NCBI GenBank assembly: GCA_964527395.1
Contig: CAZGQD010000002.1
Location: 37,555-101,554, forward strand
DNA: 64,000 nt
DNA from: GCA-2688265 sp964527395
GTDB lineage: Archaea; Nanobdellota; Nanobdellia; Woesearchaeales; GW2011-AR9
Direction of reading: 5' to 3'
The notes below the pieces were generated by a model that saw only the letters and a list, made by a program, of their open reading frames with translations, had not been told where the DNA came from and searched no databases. This document shows positions 45,859 through 55,085 of this stretch, piece after piece. How positions within the stretch are numbered: the stretch's first letter is position 1; every line of letters begins with the position of its first letter. The translations under genes and the position numbers were made by a program.

Positions 45859-46953
45859 ATGAAACTCAGCACAGTCCCTAAGCTTCTAAGAGTCCACCAA
45901 TGGTATAAAAACCTAGTAATCTTCCTAGCATTGTTCTTCTCAAACAACCTTTTCAATATAACTGATCTAACACTAACTATTCTAGGCTTCATTTCACTAT
46001 CATTAGCAGCTTCCTCAGGCTACATCATCAACGATATTAAAGACAAAAAGCAAGATCAATTACACCCTGAAAAACGCCTAAGACCAATTGCAAACAAAGA
46101 AATCACAAGCACAGCAGCTGCCATTCTCTCAATAGCACTCCTAGCAGCATCCCTAACAATAGCCCACCAGCTTTCACCACTTTTCCTCTTAGCAATAGCA
46201 GCATACTACACTTTAACAACCCTTTACACTTTCCTCTTGAAACACATAGTTGTTGCAGACATCATTACTATCAGCACTCTTTTCGTTATCCGAGCCATGA
46301 GTGGTGCCTACATTATCAACGTCCATGTCTCCCCATGGTTAATCTTGTGCCCATTCTTCTTAGCTTTAATGCTAGCTGCCGGCAAAAGATACGCCGAACT
46401 AAAGCTCCTAGACTCAACAAAAACAAGATCAAACAACAAAGAAAATATCACCTCAAAATCCACCTCCAGCAATGTAGAAATCATTTCGGGGGCGCCTCTG
46501 CAGAACAAGACCACCAAATCAAGACCAAACGACCTGAGTGAACAAAGTGAGCGAACGTGGAGAAGAGCCAATTCAGCCTCGCCCCGAGTTAATGATCTCT
46601 ACATTGCCAATAAAAAAAAAAACATAATAGAATCAAAAGAAACTAAGGCAGAAAAGATAAGATCCACCTTGAAAGATTACACAACTAACAATGCTAAAAC
46701 CATCATCCTAATTGCTACTATCCTTTTCATCATCTCATATAGCATCTACACCCTCCAGCACCAAAAGAACCTCTTGATCACAACCCTACCTTTCGCTCTA
46801 TTTGCAACAATCCGATACTTCCTTCTAACTACTAGTACAAACATAAAAAACACCATTTTGGCAAGAAAACCTCACAAAATCATCAAAGACAAACACTTAA
46901 CAATAGATATTTTGATTTGGATAGTCTTAGCAATCACTATTCTTTACTTTTGA
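45859..46953 (+). CDS. UbiA-family prenyltransferase (DPPR-synthase-like) with in-frame palindromic insert
   Basis: 364 residues, polytopic. RVHQWYKNLVIFLALFF, the Asp motif NDIKDKKQDQLHPEKRLRPIA, and VIRAMSGAYIINVHVSPWLI then GKRYAELKLL match UbiA enzymes of the decaprenyl-phosphate phosphoribosyltransferase group. These move phosphoribose to polyprenyl phosphate at the membrane. Residues ~204-250, in a cytoplasmic loop, are encoded by family B element B1 (46469-46607), which keeps the frame open. Family members lack this hydrophilic Ser/Asn/Arg-rich insert. It ends 10 bases into a convergent gene. Confidence 0.85.
   Translation: MKLSTVPKLLRVHQWYKNLVIFLALFFSNNLFNITDLTLTILGFISLSLAASSGYIINDIKDKKQDQLHPEKRLRPIANKEITSTAAAILSIALLAASLTIAHQLSPLFLLAIAAYYTLTTLYTFLLKHIVVADIITISTLFVIRAMSGAYIINVHVSPWLILCPFFLALMLAAGKRYAELKLLDSTKTRSNNKENITSKSTSSNVEIISGAPLQNKTTKSRPNDLSEQSERTWRRANSASPRVNDLYIANKKKNIIESKETKAEKIRSTLKDYTTNNAKTIILIATILFIISYSIYTLQHQKNLLITTLPFALFATIRYFLLTTSTNIKNTILARKPHKIIKDKHLTIDILIWIVLAITILYF
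46469..46607 (+). repeat. Palindromic element family B, copy B1, inside UbiA gene
   Basis: The outer stem GCAATGTAGAaATCATT pairs with AATGATcTCTACATTGC, followed by CGGGGGCG/CGCCCCG. Inner words ACCAAACGACCTGAGTGA and AACGTGGAGAAGAGCC match other B copies. It is read in frame within the UbiA protein. Confidence 0.75.
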
Positions 46954-47663
46954 TCAAAAGGACTTACAACAATGTCACTTCCTCCTACAAGGTAAGGTCC
47001 TCCAGAAGACTTTTTCTCTCCAGAACCTAAAGACCCACTTGCTTCAGGTGGAACTCCAATTCCTACAAGATATTCATCTGTAGCTGCTGCCAACTCTTCT
47101 AACTCTCCTAACTTAGTATTTGCTATATCATTAGAGATCATACCTTTTATAGAAACATAAGGTATAACTACACCTGAAATTGGCATTGCCACTCTAAAAG
47201 CCATATTTAACTCTGGAACATTATAAGATACAACTGCTCCAAAAATCCCTAAAGAAATAGCAGTCAAAGAAGCAAGAAAAGTAGCGTTTTTAAAATCATT
47301 TTTCCAACCAACTATTGTAAATCTCTCAGGATCAAGATAAGCAACACCTACTTGATTCATAGATTCAACAGTACTTCTAACTTTCATATCAAAAACTGGA
47401 TCTGGTCCTGGTGCAAAAGCCCTACCAAAAAAAGTATCATATTTAGCTAAAATTGAAGCAACCCTATCTGTATAACTATCATTTCCAGCAGCTACAGCTC
47501 CTGCAATAGGATTTGAATCATAAAAAGCAAGTATCCCTTCATCTCTACTACCCACAACACCAGGTAACCTCCTAAAACCTTCATTAAAAGACGCTTCAGA
47601 AAGCGCAATGTAATCCAATTTGCCTTTCAAAGTATCAAGTACCTTAGCTTCTTCATATTCCAT
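46944..47663 (-). CDS. Membrane protein of unknown function
   Basis: 239 residues from the ATG at 47663 (MEYEEAKVLD). Soluble N-terminal ~130 residues, then two hydrophobic helices (ATFLASLTAISLGIFGAVVSY and VAMPISGVVIPYVSI), and a Gly/Ser-rich tail. No known motif. It is convergent with UbiA (10-base overlap). Confidence 0.5.
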   Translation of the reverse strand: MEYEEAKVLDTLKGKLDYIALSEASFNEGFRRLPGVVGSRDEGILAFYDSNPIAGAVAAGNDSYTDRVASILAKYDTFFGRAFAPGPDPVFDMKVRSTVESMNQVGVAYLDPERFTIVGWKNDFKNATFLASLTAISLGIFGAVVSYNVPELNMAFRVAMPISGVVIPYVSIKGMISNDIANTKLGELEELAAATDEYLVGIGVPPEASGSLGSGEKKSSGGPYLVGGSDIVVSPFDQK

Positions 47664-47737
47664 AAAAACAACTAACACAAAATATCTATTTAACTATTTC
47701 TATCTTAAAAACTACAAATTACTCATCCTTTCAGACA

Positions 47738-47883
47738 CTGTAGAAGATCTCGCTTCGCTCGATGGGGGCGAGGCTGAATAGGCTCTTCTCCACGTTCACT
47801 CGTACCTCGTTCAGGTCGTTTGCTGTAGCTCTAACGAAAATGCTCTCTTTCTGCAATAGACGCCCCCCATACATCTTCTACAG
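47738..47883. repeat. Palindromic element family B, copy B2
   Basis: 146 bp bounded by CTGTAGAAGAT / ATCTTCTACAG, then GATGGGGGCG/CGCCCCCCAT. On the minus strand the inner words are ATTGCAGAAAGAGAGC, GTTAGAGCTACAGC, AAACGACCTGAACGAGGTAC and AACGTGGAGAAGAGCC. It lies between the divergent membrane-protein and pheS genes. Confidence 0.78.
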
Positions 47884-47933
47884 CACCTTATCCACAAAAG
47901 CATTTATATATAATCCCTCACAACCTTTCCCTC

Positions 47934-49460
47934 ATGAAACTAGATTCTCTAATCAAAAAGCTCCATCCATTAGAAAGAAAAGTCCTCCCATTCCTAGCTA
48001 AAACTACAGATATTAAAGAGCTAACAAAACTAGCTAACCTAAGTGAAATCGAAGTAACTAGAGCTCTGCAGTGGTTAGAGAACAAAGGAGCACTCACATT
48101 AGAAACCATCGAAGAGACTGTTATCGATCTTAAAAACAACGCAAAAAAATACGCAAAAGAAGGTCTTCCAGAAAAACAAATCTTAAGCATCTTAAACGAA
48201 ACTCTAAAAGCAGCTGACGAAGTAATAGAAGAAGCCCACTTAAGCATGCAAGAGCTAAACGCCAGCATCGGGAAACTAAAAAAGCAAGGTGCAATCGAAA
48301 TAAATAAACAAGCAAACAAACTGATGCTTAAAGCTACAAAAGCAGCAAAAGAATTCCTAAATACGAAAAGCATCGAAGAACTTTTCCTACAAAAAGACTT
48401 CCCAATCAAAGAAGAGAACCTTACTAAAGATGACAAACAAGCTATCAAGAATCTTCAAAATAGAAAAGATTTCATTGAAAAAAGACACAATAAACATCTA
48501 AACATCACTTTAACAAAATTAGGAAAAGACCTATCAAAAAAGAAGATCGACCAAAATGTTATCAACCGTCTAACTCCACAGATGTTAAAAGATGGTTCTT
48601 GGAAAAACAAAAACTTCCGTGCATACGATGTAGAAATCAACGTACCACAAATCCATACTGGAAAAAAACACTTTGTAAACCAAGCTGTTGATTATATCAA
48701 AGACATTTGGATTGACTTAGGCTTCCAAGAAATGACTGGTAACTATGTACACTCAGCCTTTTGGGACCTAGACGCGCTTTTCGTACCTCAAGACCATCCT
48801 GCAAGAGAGATGCAAGACACATTTTATCTAAAAAACAAAGCAAAAATAGAACAAAACATCTACAAAAAAGTCAAAGCAGCCCATGAAAATGGAGGAACTA
48901 CTGGTTCTACAGGTTGGGGCTACAAATATTCTAAAGATGAAGCTCAAAAAACCATGCTTAGAACTCACACAACTGTACTTAGTGCAGAAACTATTCACAA
49001 ACTAAAAAAATCAGACTTACCAGCAAAATTCTTTGCAATCGGAAAAGTTTTCCGAAACGAAGCCCTAGATTGGAAACATTTATTCGAATTTTATCAAGTT
49101 GAAGGTATTGTTATTGATCCAAATGCTAATTTAAAACATCTAAAAGGCTATCTCACTCAATTTTACAAAAAAATGGGTTATCCAAAAGTAAGAATGCGTC
49201 CTGCCCATTTCCCATATTGCGAACCTAGCCTAGAAGTAGACGTATTCCATCCAGTAAAAAAGGAATGGGTTGAGTTAGGTGGAGCTGGTATTTTCCGTCC
49301 AGAAGTAGTTAAACCCTTATTAGGAGTAGACTACCCTGTCTTAGCGTGGGGCCAAGGTATGGGTAGAATCATCAGCGCCTATTGGAACTTAACAGACATC
49401 AGAGACATGTACAAAAACGACTTAAAACAAATCAGAAACATGAAAATGTGGGTCAAATAA
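47934..49460 (+). CDS. pheS: Phenylalanyl-tRNA synthetase alpha subunit
   Basis: 508 residues, archaeal/eukaryal type with N-terminal winged helices (MKLDSLIKKLHPLERKVLPFL). The class II core shows motif 2-like LRTHTTVLSAETIH then FAIGKVFRNEALDWKH, and motif 3 VLAWGQGMGRI. It pairs with PheT, encoded 400 bases downstream, to charge tRNA-Phe. Two tiny membrane-protein genes sit between them. Confidence 0.96.
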   Translation: MKLDSLIKKLHPLERKVLPFLAKTTDIKELTKLANLSEIEVTRALQWLENKGALTLETIEETVIDLKNNAKKYAKEGLPEKQILSILNETLKAADEVIEEAHLSMQELNASIGKLKKQGAIEINKQANKLMLKATKAAKEFLNTKSIEELFLQKDFPIKEENLTKDDKQAIKNLQNRKDFIEKRHNKHLNITLTKLGKDLSKKKIDQNVINRLTPQMLKDGSWKNKNFRAYDVEINVPQIHTGKKHFVNQAVDYIKDIWIDLGFQEMTGNYVHSAFWDLDALFVPQDHPAREMQDTFYLKNKAKIEQNIYKKVKAAHENGGTTGSTGWGYKYSKDEAQKTMLRTHTTVLSAETIHKLKKSDLPAKFFAIGKVFRNEALDWKHLFEFYQVEGIVIDPNANLKHLKGYLTQFYKKMGYPKVRMRPAHFPYCEPSLEVDVFHPVKKEWVELGGAGIFRPEVVKPLLGVDYPVLAWGQGMGRIISAYWNLTDIRDMYKNDLKQIRNMKMWVK

Positions 49461-49467
49461 ACCAAAA

Positions 49468-49746
49468 ATGAAGCAAGACAACTCCTTAGAACTAATTTCA
49501 ATCATTTTAGGTTTAATTTCAATAGCTTTGGCAATATATTATTCAAATAACAGCACCATACAAATTGCATTTTTTGCCATGCTTACTATTATTGGAATAT
49601 TATTTTTTATCTACAACAACTCAAACAAAATAAAACTTTATAACAAAGAATTATTAAAAATAAACTACAAATTAGAAAACATTGAAAATAATTTCAACAT
49701 TTACAATAGATTAGCAAAAATAGAACAAGAAATTCAAAGAAAATAA
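49468..49746 (+). CDS. Small two-helix membrane protein with coiled coil
   Basis: 92 residues with two hydrophobic helices (LELISIILGLISIALAIYY and IAFFAMLTIIGILFFIY), then a Lys/Asn/Glu coiled-coil tail (LLKINYKLENIENNFNIY). It begins 7 bases after pheS. It is followed by a one-helix protein ending AEGIL, the same pattern as at 13831-14297. The function is unknown. Confidence 0.6.
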   Translation: MKQDNSLELISIILGLISIALAIYYSNNSTIQIAFFAMLTIIGILFFIYNNSNKIKLYNKELLKINYKLENIENNFNIYNRLAKIEQEIQRK

Positions 49747-49747
49747 A

Positions 49748-49858
49748 ATGAAAATCCTTAACAAAAAAGCTCAATATGAATTACATGAAATTATGCCTAT
49801 CATACTAATCATACTATTCATGATATTTTTAATCTTAAAAGCAGAAGGAATACTATAA
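49748..49858 (+). CDS. Tiny single-helix membrane protein ending AEGIL (36 aa)
   Basis: It starts one base after the previous stop and ends one base before the pheT ATG, so it is squeezed exactly between them. A polar head (MKILNKKAQYELHEIM) is followed by a helix (PIILIILFMIFLILK) and AEGIL. It is similar in design to the 33-aa protein at 14196. Confidence 0.6.
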   Translation: MKILNKKAQYELHEIMPIILIILFMIFLILKAEGIL

Positions 49859-49859
49859 A

Positions 49860-51542
49860 ATGCCAACGGTAACATTCAGTAAAAAGGAACTTGAAAAATT
49901 AATGGGTAAAAAGCTCCCATTAGCAGAGCTTAAAGATAGAATCAGTATGCTTGGAACAGATTTAGAAGAAATCCAAGGCGACGAAATCAAAGTAGAAATA
50001 TTTCCAAACAGACCTGATCTTCTCTCAGAACAAGGCTTCGCAAGAGCCCTAGCAAGTTTCTTAGGAATCAAAGGTAAAACTGGTATCAAAAAATACAAAG
50101 TAACAACAAGCAAAAACAAACTAATTGTAAAAAACACTCCTCAAGAATGGCCTTTTGCTATAGCTTTCATTGCTAAAAACCTCAAATTAGACTCAGAAAA
50201 AGTAAGAGATTTGATCCAACTCCAAGAAAAAATAGGAGTAACTATGCTTAGAAACCGTAAAAAAGGCGGTATTGGTTTATATCCTTTAGAAAAAATCACT
50301 TTTCCTGTTACTTTTGAAGGGAAAAACCCTAAAGATATAAAATTCCAACCTTTAGAACATAATAAAATACTCTCAGCGAATCAAATTCTTGAACAACATA
50401 AAAAAGGTAAAGAATACGGTCACCTAATGAAAGATTGGAAAAAATATACTATCTTCACAGACGCAAAAGCTACTATCATGTCTATGCCACCAATCATCAA
50501 TTCTCATATTGTTGGAAAGATAGACAAATCTACAAAAAATCTTTTCGTTGAATGTACTGGTAATGATATGACTACAATCACTAAAGCTATCAACATTTTC
50601 GCTTCATCCTTAGCTGATATGGGTGCCAATATTGAATCTATCGAAGTTACTGGAAACAAAGGATTCAAAAATCAAGTTATCCCAGATCTGACTCCAACAA
50701 CTATGAAACTAGACCTAGAAAGAATCAACAAACTCTTAGGCCTAACTCTAACAAACAACCAAGCAAAAAATCTACTAGAAAGAATGGGTTTCGGAGTAAA
50801 TAAAAACACAGTTCAAATCCCAGCTTACAGAAACGACATTCTTCACCCAGTAGACCTCGCAGAAGACATCGCTATCGCTTACGGTTATGAAAACTTTGAA
50901 GCTATCATCCCTAAAGTTGCAACTATTGCTCAAAGGGACCCTTTATCAAAATTTACAGAAAAAATCAAACAAAGACTAATTGGTACAAGACTCCTAGAAG
51001 TCAAAAACTATCACTTAATCAAGCTAGAAGAAACAACCGACAATATGAACAAAGCTCAAACAGCAGCTATCCAACTAGCTAACAGTTTAGGTGACCACAA
51101 CACCCTAAGGCCTGATCTTATCAGCAGTCTCCTAAAAACATATTCCATTAACACTCATCATGAATATCCTCAGAACATCTTCGAAACTGGAAGGACTTTT
51201 CAAGCAGACAAAAATCACAAAAACTCAGACACAAATATCATAGAATCTGAGCACCTAGCAGTAGGCATCTGCCATGAAACTGCTGACTTTACTCAAATCA
51301 GACAAATCATAGATCTGCTTGCACAGGAAATTGATGTAAAAATATCTATTAAAGAAGCTCAACATAATATTTTCATTCCAGGAAGATCAGCAAATATTAA
51401 TCTTAAAATAAAAAACAAAACTATTTCCATTGGAATCATTGGCGAGATCCATCCACAAATATTAGACAACTGGAACATTAAAACTCCTATTGTAGCCTTA
51501 GAAATAAACTTAGAACAACTTTTTGAATCTATTAATCAATAA
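49860..51542 (+). CDS. pheT: Phenylalanyl-tRNA synthetase beta subunit
   Basis: 560 residues, the shorter archaeal type. Landmarks are IKVEIFPNRPDLLSEQGFARAL (B1/B5 region), AFIAKNLKL (B3/4), the B5 domain PTTMKLDLERINKLLGLTLT and YRNDILHPVDLAEDIAIAYGYENF. The C-terminal catalytic-like fold includes FETGRTF and IGIIGEIHP. It acts with PheS in a heterotetramer. Confidence 0.96.
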   Translation: MPTVTFSKKELEKLMGKKLPLAELKDRISMLGTDLEEIQGDEIKVEIFPNRPDLLSEQGFARALASFLGIKGKTGIKKYKVTTSKNKLIVKNTPQEWPFAIAFIAKNLKLDSEKVRDLIQLQEKIGVTMLRNRKKGGIGLYPLEKITFPVTFEGKNPKDIKFQPLEHNKILSANQILEQHKKGKEYGHLMKDWKKYTIFTDAKATIMSMPPIINSHIVGKIDKSTKNLFVECTGNDMTTITKAINIFASSLADMGANIESIEVTGNKGFKNQVIPDLTPTTMKLDLERINKLLGLTLTNNQAKNLLERMGFGVNKNTVQIPAYRNDILHPVDLAEDIAIAYGYENFEAIIPKVATIAQRDPLSKFTEKIKQRLIGTRLLEVKNYHLIKLEETTDNMNKAQTAAIQLANSLGDHNTLRPDLISSLLKTYSINTHHEYPQNIFETGRTFQADKNHKNSDTNIIESEHLAVGICHETADFTQIRQIIDLLAQEIDVKISIKEAQHNIFIPGRSANINLKIKNKTISIGIIGEIHPQILDNWNIKTPIVALEINLEQLFESINQ

Positions 51543-51543
51543 C

Positions 51544-52926
51544 TCACTCATCCAACCTTCTAACAACCCCTTTGTCAGCATCAACTTCCACCTTCTCCCC
51601 TAAACAAAGTGTATCCATAACCCCTTTCACAGATACAACGCAAGGAATCTTCAGCTCCCGAGAAACAATAGCTGCATGAGACAATAAACCTCCTTCTTGA
51701 GTTACAATTGCGCAAGCTAGTTGCATAGCAGGCAAATAATCTGGATGTGTTGTAAAAGCAACAAGCACATCTCCTTTCTTCACCTTCAAAATATCATGAA
51801 TGGTATGCACAATCACAACACGACCTTGAACTTTTCCCTTACTAGCACAGATACCACTCAACTCCAAAGCACCTTCTCCAACTTTAACAAACTCAAAACC
51901 TTCCAATTCAAGCAGCCCTTCATCAAGCCCAACACTACAAAGAACACTCAAACCAGAAATCTTCATTGTAAACCCTTTGTCATATCTCTTACGCGCAGCA
52001 TTAACAACCCTACTTTCAACCTCACCAGCATCAAACCCCCTCAAAATCTCACTTTGAGTCATATGCGCCAACTGTTTCAAAGACACAGAAAACCTACGAG
52101 ATATTTCCAAAAACAAACCACGTGCATAAAATATCCCCTCACGTCTATAATCATCACGAACATCCTTTATATACCCAAGCTCTTTAATCAACTTAAACAT
52201 CTCAATCTGCGAATCTAAAAGCCCTACTTGTGAACAAGCATCAGAAAAACTAATTCTTTCATGATCTACTTTAGCACCAATGTTAGAAATATATCCCTTA
52301 ACAGCAGATAAAGCCCACGGATCTTTATGTAAATCTAAACATTGTATCCACTCATATTTCTTATGAAACAAAGAAACCTGCTCATCAGAATCAACATCAA
52401 CCAAACGCGCCTCATCTTGCATCAATAAAACTGTACTACGTTCCACCGGCAAAAACAAAGCCTCAATTACATCTTCAGACAAACCCAATTTCTCAACTAA
52501 CTTACGTCCTTCATCTGCATAATGAATATTTAACAAACTCCCTATCCATAAAAAACAAGAATATTTCACTAAAATGTCCTGGTAAGACAAATACTCTTTC
52601 TTCAAATCCTCCAAATTTGCTCCAGAAAAATCCTTAGTAGCAATTCCCTTACAATGTTCAACATATTTTGAACCAAAACAATGAAATAATTCTTTAAACT
52701 TCAAAAATTTGTCCAAATCACCAGAATATTTCTCTTTCAAAGCCAAGAAAAATGCCTCAAACTCCTCCTCAACAGCATAAAAAGTAGTATTTCCATGCTC
52801 TGGCACAACCAGAACAGAACTAAGCACAAAATCAAGAAACTCAGAAACCATAGATGACACTGACATAAAAGCCACTTCTTGATATTGTACAGAATATTCC
52901 CGAGTATATATCTTCTTCCACTTCAT
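51544..52926 (-). CDS. PEP-utilising (phosphohistidine) domain protein
   Basis: 460 residues from the ATG at 52926. The C-terminal ~80 residues form the swivelling phosphohistidine domain of PEP synthase/PPDK enzymes: VAFTTHPDYLPAMQLACAIVTQEGGLLSHAAIVSREL, with the His in GLLSHAA as phospho-acceptor. No ATP-grasp or PEP-binding TIM barrel is present. The N-terminal ~370 residues are helical and unrecognised. It could be a partner-dependent dikinase piece or a rifampicin-phosphotransferase relative. Confidence 0.75.
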   Translation of the reverse strand: MKWKKIYTREYSVQYQEVAFMSVSSMVSEFLDFVLSSVLVVPEHGNTTFYAVEEEFEAFFLALKEKYSGDLDKFLKFKELFHCFGSKYVEHCKGIATKDFSGANLEDLKKEYLSYQDILVKYSCFLWIGSLLNIHYADEGRKLVEKLGLSEDVIEALFLPVERSTVLLMQDEARLVDVDSDEQVSLFHKKYEWIQCLDLHKDPWALSAVKGYISNIGAKVDHERISFSDACSQVGLLDSQIEMFKLIKELGYIKDVRDDYRREGIFYARGLFLEISRRFSVSLKQLAHMTQSEILRGFDAGEVESRVVNAARKRYDKGFTMKISGLSVLCSVGLDEGLLELEGFEFVKVGEGALELSGICASKGKVQGRVVIVHTIHDILKVKKGDVLVAFTTHPDYLPAMQLACAIVTQEGGLLSHAAIVSRELKIPCVVSVKGVMDTLCLGEKVEVDADKGVVRRLDE

Positions 52927-52993
52927 ATAGAACAAAAAAACAGCCAATTATATTAAAAACATTCCTAAAAACTAACCTTGGAACTAAATATTA

Positions 52994-53335
52994 TCAATAT
53001 AACCGATCAGTAATCTCAATTTTGCTAGGATCAATTTTTTCTTTAGGAGCACCAATTTCAGCCTTCATATCTTCTACAGTCTTCTTAAAAGCCTCTAACT
53101 GCCGTTCAGTTAAACTCCCAAATCTGTGATAATTAATCTTAATTGATCGCAAAAAGCTGTTTTCCTTATAGAATTCTTCTGGAATATCAAACATTTTTGC
53201 CATTTCTGGATCTTCTACCTTTTGCATCAGCTTAGGTCTCTCACAATCGTAACATTCTACCCATCTAGAACGCCTAGTAGCAACTACATAATTCTTTTTA
53301 CATCGAGAACACTTTTGTTTGAAACTAATCGCCAT
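52994..53335 (-). CDS. Zinc-ribbon protein
   Basis: 113 residues from the ATG at 53335. The N-terminal zinc ribbon is KCSRCKKNYVVATRRSRWVECYDCERP (CxxC...CxxC), followed by a helical domain (LTERQLEAFKKTVEDMKAEI). It is probably a nucleic-acid- or ribosome-associated small protein; no exact family is known to me. Confidence 0.65.
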   Translation of the reverse strand: MAISFKQKCSRCKKNYVVATRRSRWVECYDCERPKLMQKVEDPEMAKMFDIPEEFYKENSFLRSIKINYHRFGSLTERQLEAFKKTVEDMKAEIGAPKEKIDPSKIEITDRLY

Positions 53336-53373
53336 AACCATAAGCTCAATGACTTTCTTTATATATCTTTACC

Positions 53374-54168
53374 CTAAGAACCCAAAACAAGCCCTTTAAT
53401 CTCCCCAGCTTTATACTCCAAATATTCACCTACTCCCAAATCCCCAAGCTCCAAAGAACCTATAGAAACCCTCTCAAGCGCCATACATCTGTTTCCCACA
53501 GCCAGCATCATCTTACGTACTTGCCTATATTTCCCTTCTCGAATAATCAAATATATCTCATGATCTGATATCCGCTCAACCTTCGCTGGTTTTGTTACAT
53601 ATTCGCTTCCATCCTGCAAAGTAATATCTACTCCAGAATTCAAACTAACTTCCATATCTTCAGTAAATTTGTTCTTCAGCAAAACACGATATTTCTTCAA
53701 AGTCTCATATTTCGGGTCCAAAACTTTCTGAGCAAAAGACCCATCATTTGTAATGATCAATAAACCAGTTGTAGGTATATCCAAACGACCAACAGAAAAT
53801 AATGTGTTCCATATTTTCTCTCCAACAACTTCCATAGGAACTAACACACGAACATCCTTATATTTCTCACCACGTTGACAACTATAATCTCTTGGTTTAT
53901 TAACAACAAAATATTTCAATTCTGGCAAAACTACACGTACCCCTGAAATGCTCCAATCAGCAACGTCTGGAAACTTTGTTTCCATGGATACAAAAAGATT
54001 TTCATGAACACAAACCTTCTTTTTCTTAGGATCACACTGAAACTTCATATTCTTAGTAACTTTCCCATCTATTGTAACTAGCCCTTCTTTTAGAGCTTTA
54101 ATAATCCCTTTCTTCCCAGAAAACATTCCTGACTTACGTAATATCTGAAATAATGTTAATTTTGCCAT
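53374..54168 (-). CDS. RsuA/RluB-type pseudouridine synthase
   Basis: 264 residues. An S4-like RNA-binding N-terminus (LTLFQILRKSGMFSGKKGIIKALKEGLVTIDG) is followed by the catalytic motif VGRLDIPTTGLLIITNDG with Asp130, and the C-terminal motif REGKYRQVRKMMLAVGNRCMALERVSIG. It isomerises uridine in rRNA. This family is mainly bacterial, so horizontal gain is likely. Confidence 0.9.
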   Translation of the reverse strand: MAKLTLFQILRKSGMFSGKKGIIKALKEGLVTIDGKVTKNMKFQCDPKKKKVCVHENLFVSMETKFPDVADWSISGVRVVLPELKYFVVNKPRDYSCQRGEKYKDVRVLVPMEVVGEKIWNTLFSVGRLDIPTTGLLIITNDGSFAQKVLDPKYETLKKYRVLLKNKFTEDMEVSLNSGVDITLQDGSEYVTKPAKVERISDHEIYLIIREGKYRQVRKMMLAVGNRCMALERVSIGSLELGDLGVGEYLEYKAGEIKGLVLGS

Positions 54169-54222
54169 TATAGACCTTGATTTTAGTAAAACTTATTAAA
54201 TATTTTGAATCTTAATAAAAAT

Positions 54223-54342
54223 ATGAACACACTCAAAGAAGAATCTCTTGAAGTAATGAAAAATAAAAATTTTCTAAAATCTTACAAAAAAGCTAAAAAA
54301 CAGATCAAAAATAGAGATTTCATCAACTGGAATAAGCTTTAA
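54223..54342 (+). CDS. Short antitoxin-like protein (39 aa)
   Basis: 39 residues: NTLKEESLEVMKNKNFLKSYKKAKKQIKNRDFINWNKL. The pattern (evmk.k.flks..kak..ik.rdf) matches the C-terminal half of small archaeal antitoxins. No toxin is adjacent, so it may be an orphan or a remnant. Confidence 0.45.
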   Translation: MNTLKEESLEVMKNKNFLKSYKKAKKQIKNRDFINWNKL

Positions 54343-54391
54343 TTCTTCATTATTTCTACAAATTCCCAAAAAACACCACAATATTTATAAT

Positions 54392-54430
54392 GTAGTACTA
54401 AAATACAACGAGAGTAGTACTAAAATACAA
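54392..54430. promoter_or_regulatory. 17-bp direct-repeat operator of MNT/HEPN operon
   Basis: GTAGTACTAAAATACAA occurs exactly at 54392-54408 and 54414-54430, 22 bases apart (about two helical turns). It lies just after a TATA-like ATATTTATAAT and ends one base before the ATG. This suggests autorepression by the winged-helix nucleotidyltransferase. Confidence 0.6.
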
Positions 54431-54431
54431 T

Positions 54432-55034
54432 ATGGCATTTACAAAAACAGAGATCATAGTTTTAAAACTATTCACAGCAAAACCATTAGAATCCTTCACA
54501 ATCAGAGAGGTTTCAAGGCTAACCAAAAAAGACCTAAAAATAATTCATACTTCAATCAAAAAACTCCTAGAAAAAAACTTCCTAATTAAAAATAAACATA
54601 ACTCCCTCAGGTTAAACTACCAAAATAACATCCAAGATCTAGCATATATAGAAAATATCAAAAAAAAAGACTTTTTCCAAAAATATCAACTAATTAAGAT
54701 CCATATCAAAAAATTCCTTCAAAAAACAAGCAAATCATTCTTTATCCTGATCATATTCGGCTCATTTGCCTCTAACAAACAAACAAAAACTTCAGATATA
54801 GATTTACTAGCAATCATTCCAAGAACTAGCAGAAAATTCAACAAACAGCTAAAAGCAAGCCTTTCAACTTCAACAACTAAATTTGATATAAATATTATCA
54901 ACAAATCAAGTTTCAAAGAAATGCTCAAAAAAAGAGACGAAATAAACATTATTAATGAATGCTTAAACAACCATATAATCCTCTATGGTGCAGAACAATA
55001 TTATTCTCTTCTAAAACAACGACATATCTTTTAG
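54432..55034 (+). CDS. Winged-helix plus MNT nucleotidyltransferase (antitoxin-like)
   Basis: 200 residues. An N-terminal winged helix (ESFTIREVSRLTKKDLKIIHTSIKKLLEKNFL) precedes a minimal nucleotidyltransferase fold: IIFGSFASNKQTKTSDIDLLAII (GS at 110-111, Asp122 and Asp124) and FDINIIN. MNT proteins paired with HEPN toxins act as antitoxins by nucleotidylating them. The HEPN gene follows after 51 bases. Confidence 0.82.
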   Translation: MAFTKTEIIVLKLFTAKPLESFTIREVSRLTKKDLKIIHTSIKKLLEKNFLIKNKHNSLRLNYQNNIQDLAYIENIKKKDFFQKYQLIKIHIKKFLQKTSKSFFILIIFGSFASNKQTKTSDIDLLAIIPRTSRKFNKQLKASLSTSTTKFDINIINKSSFKEMLKKRDEINIINECLNNHIILYGAEQYYSLLKQRHIF

Positions 55035-55085
55035 AATACAAGAATCATTAAAACTAAATCTCCTAGCAAAAAAGCAGGTGGTATT

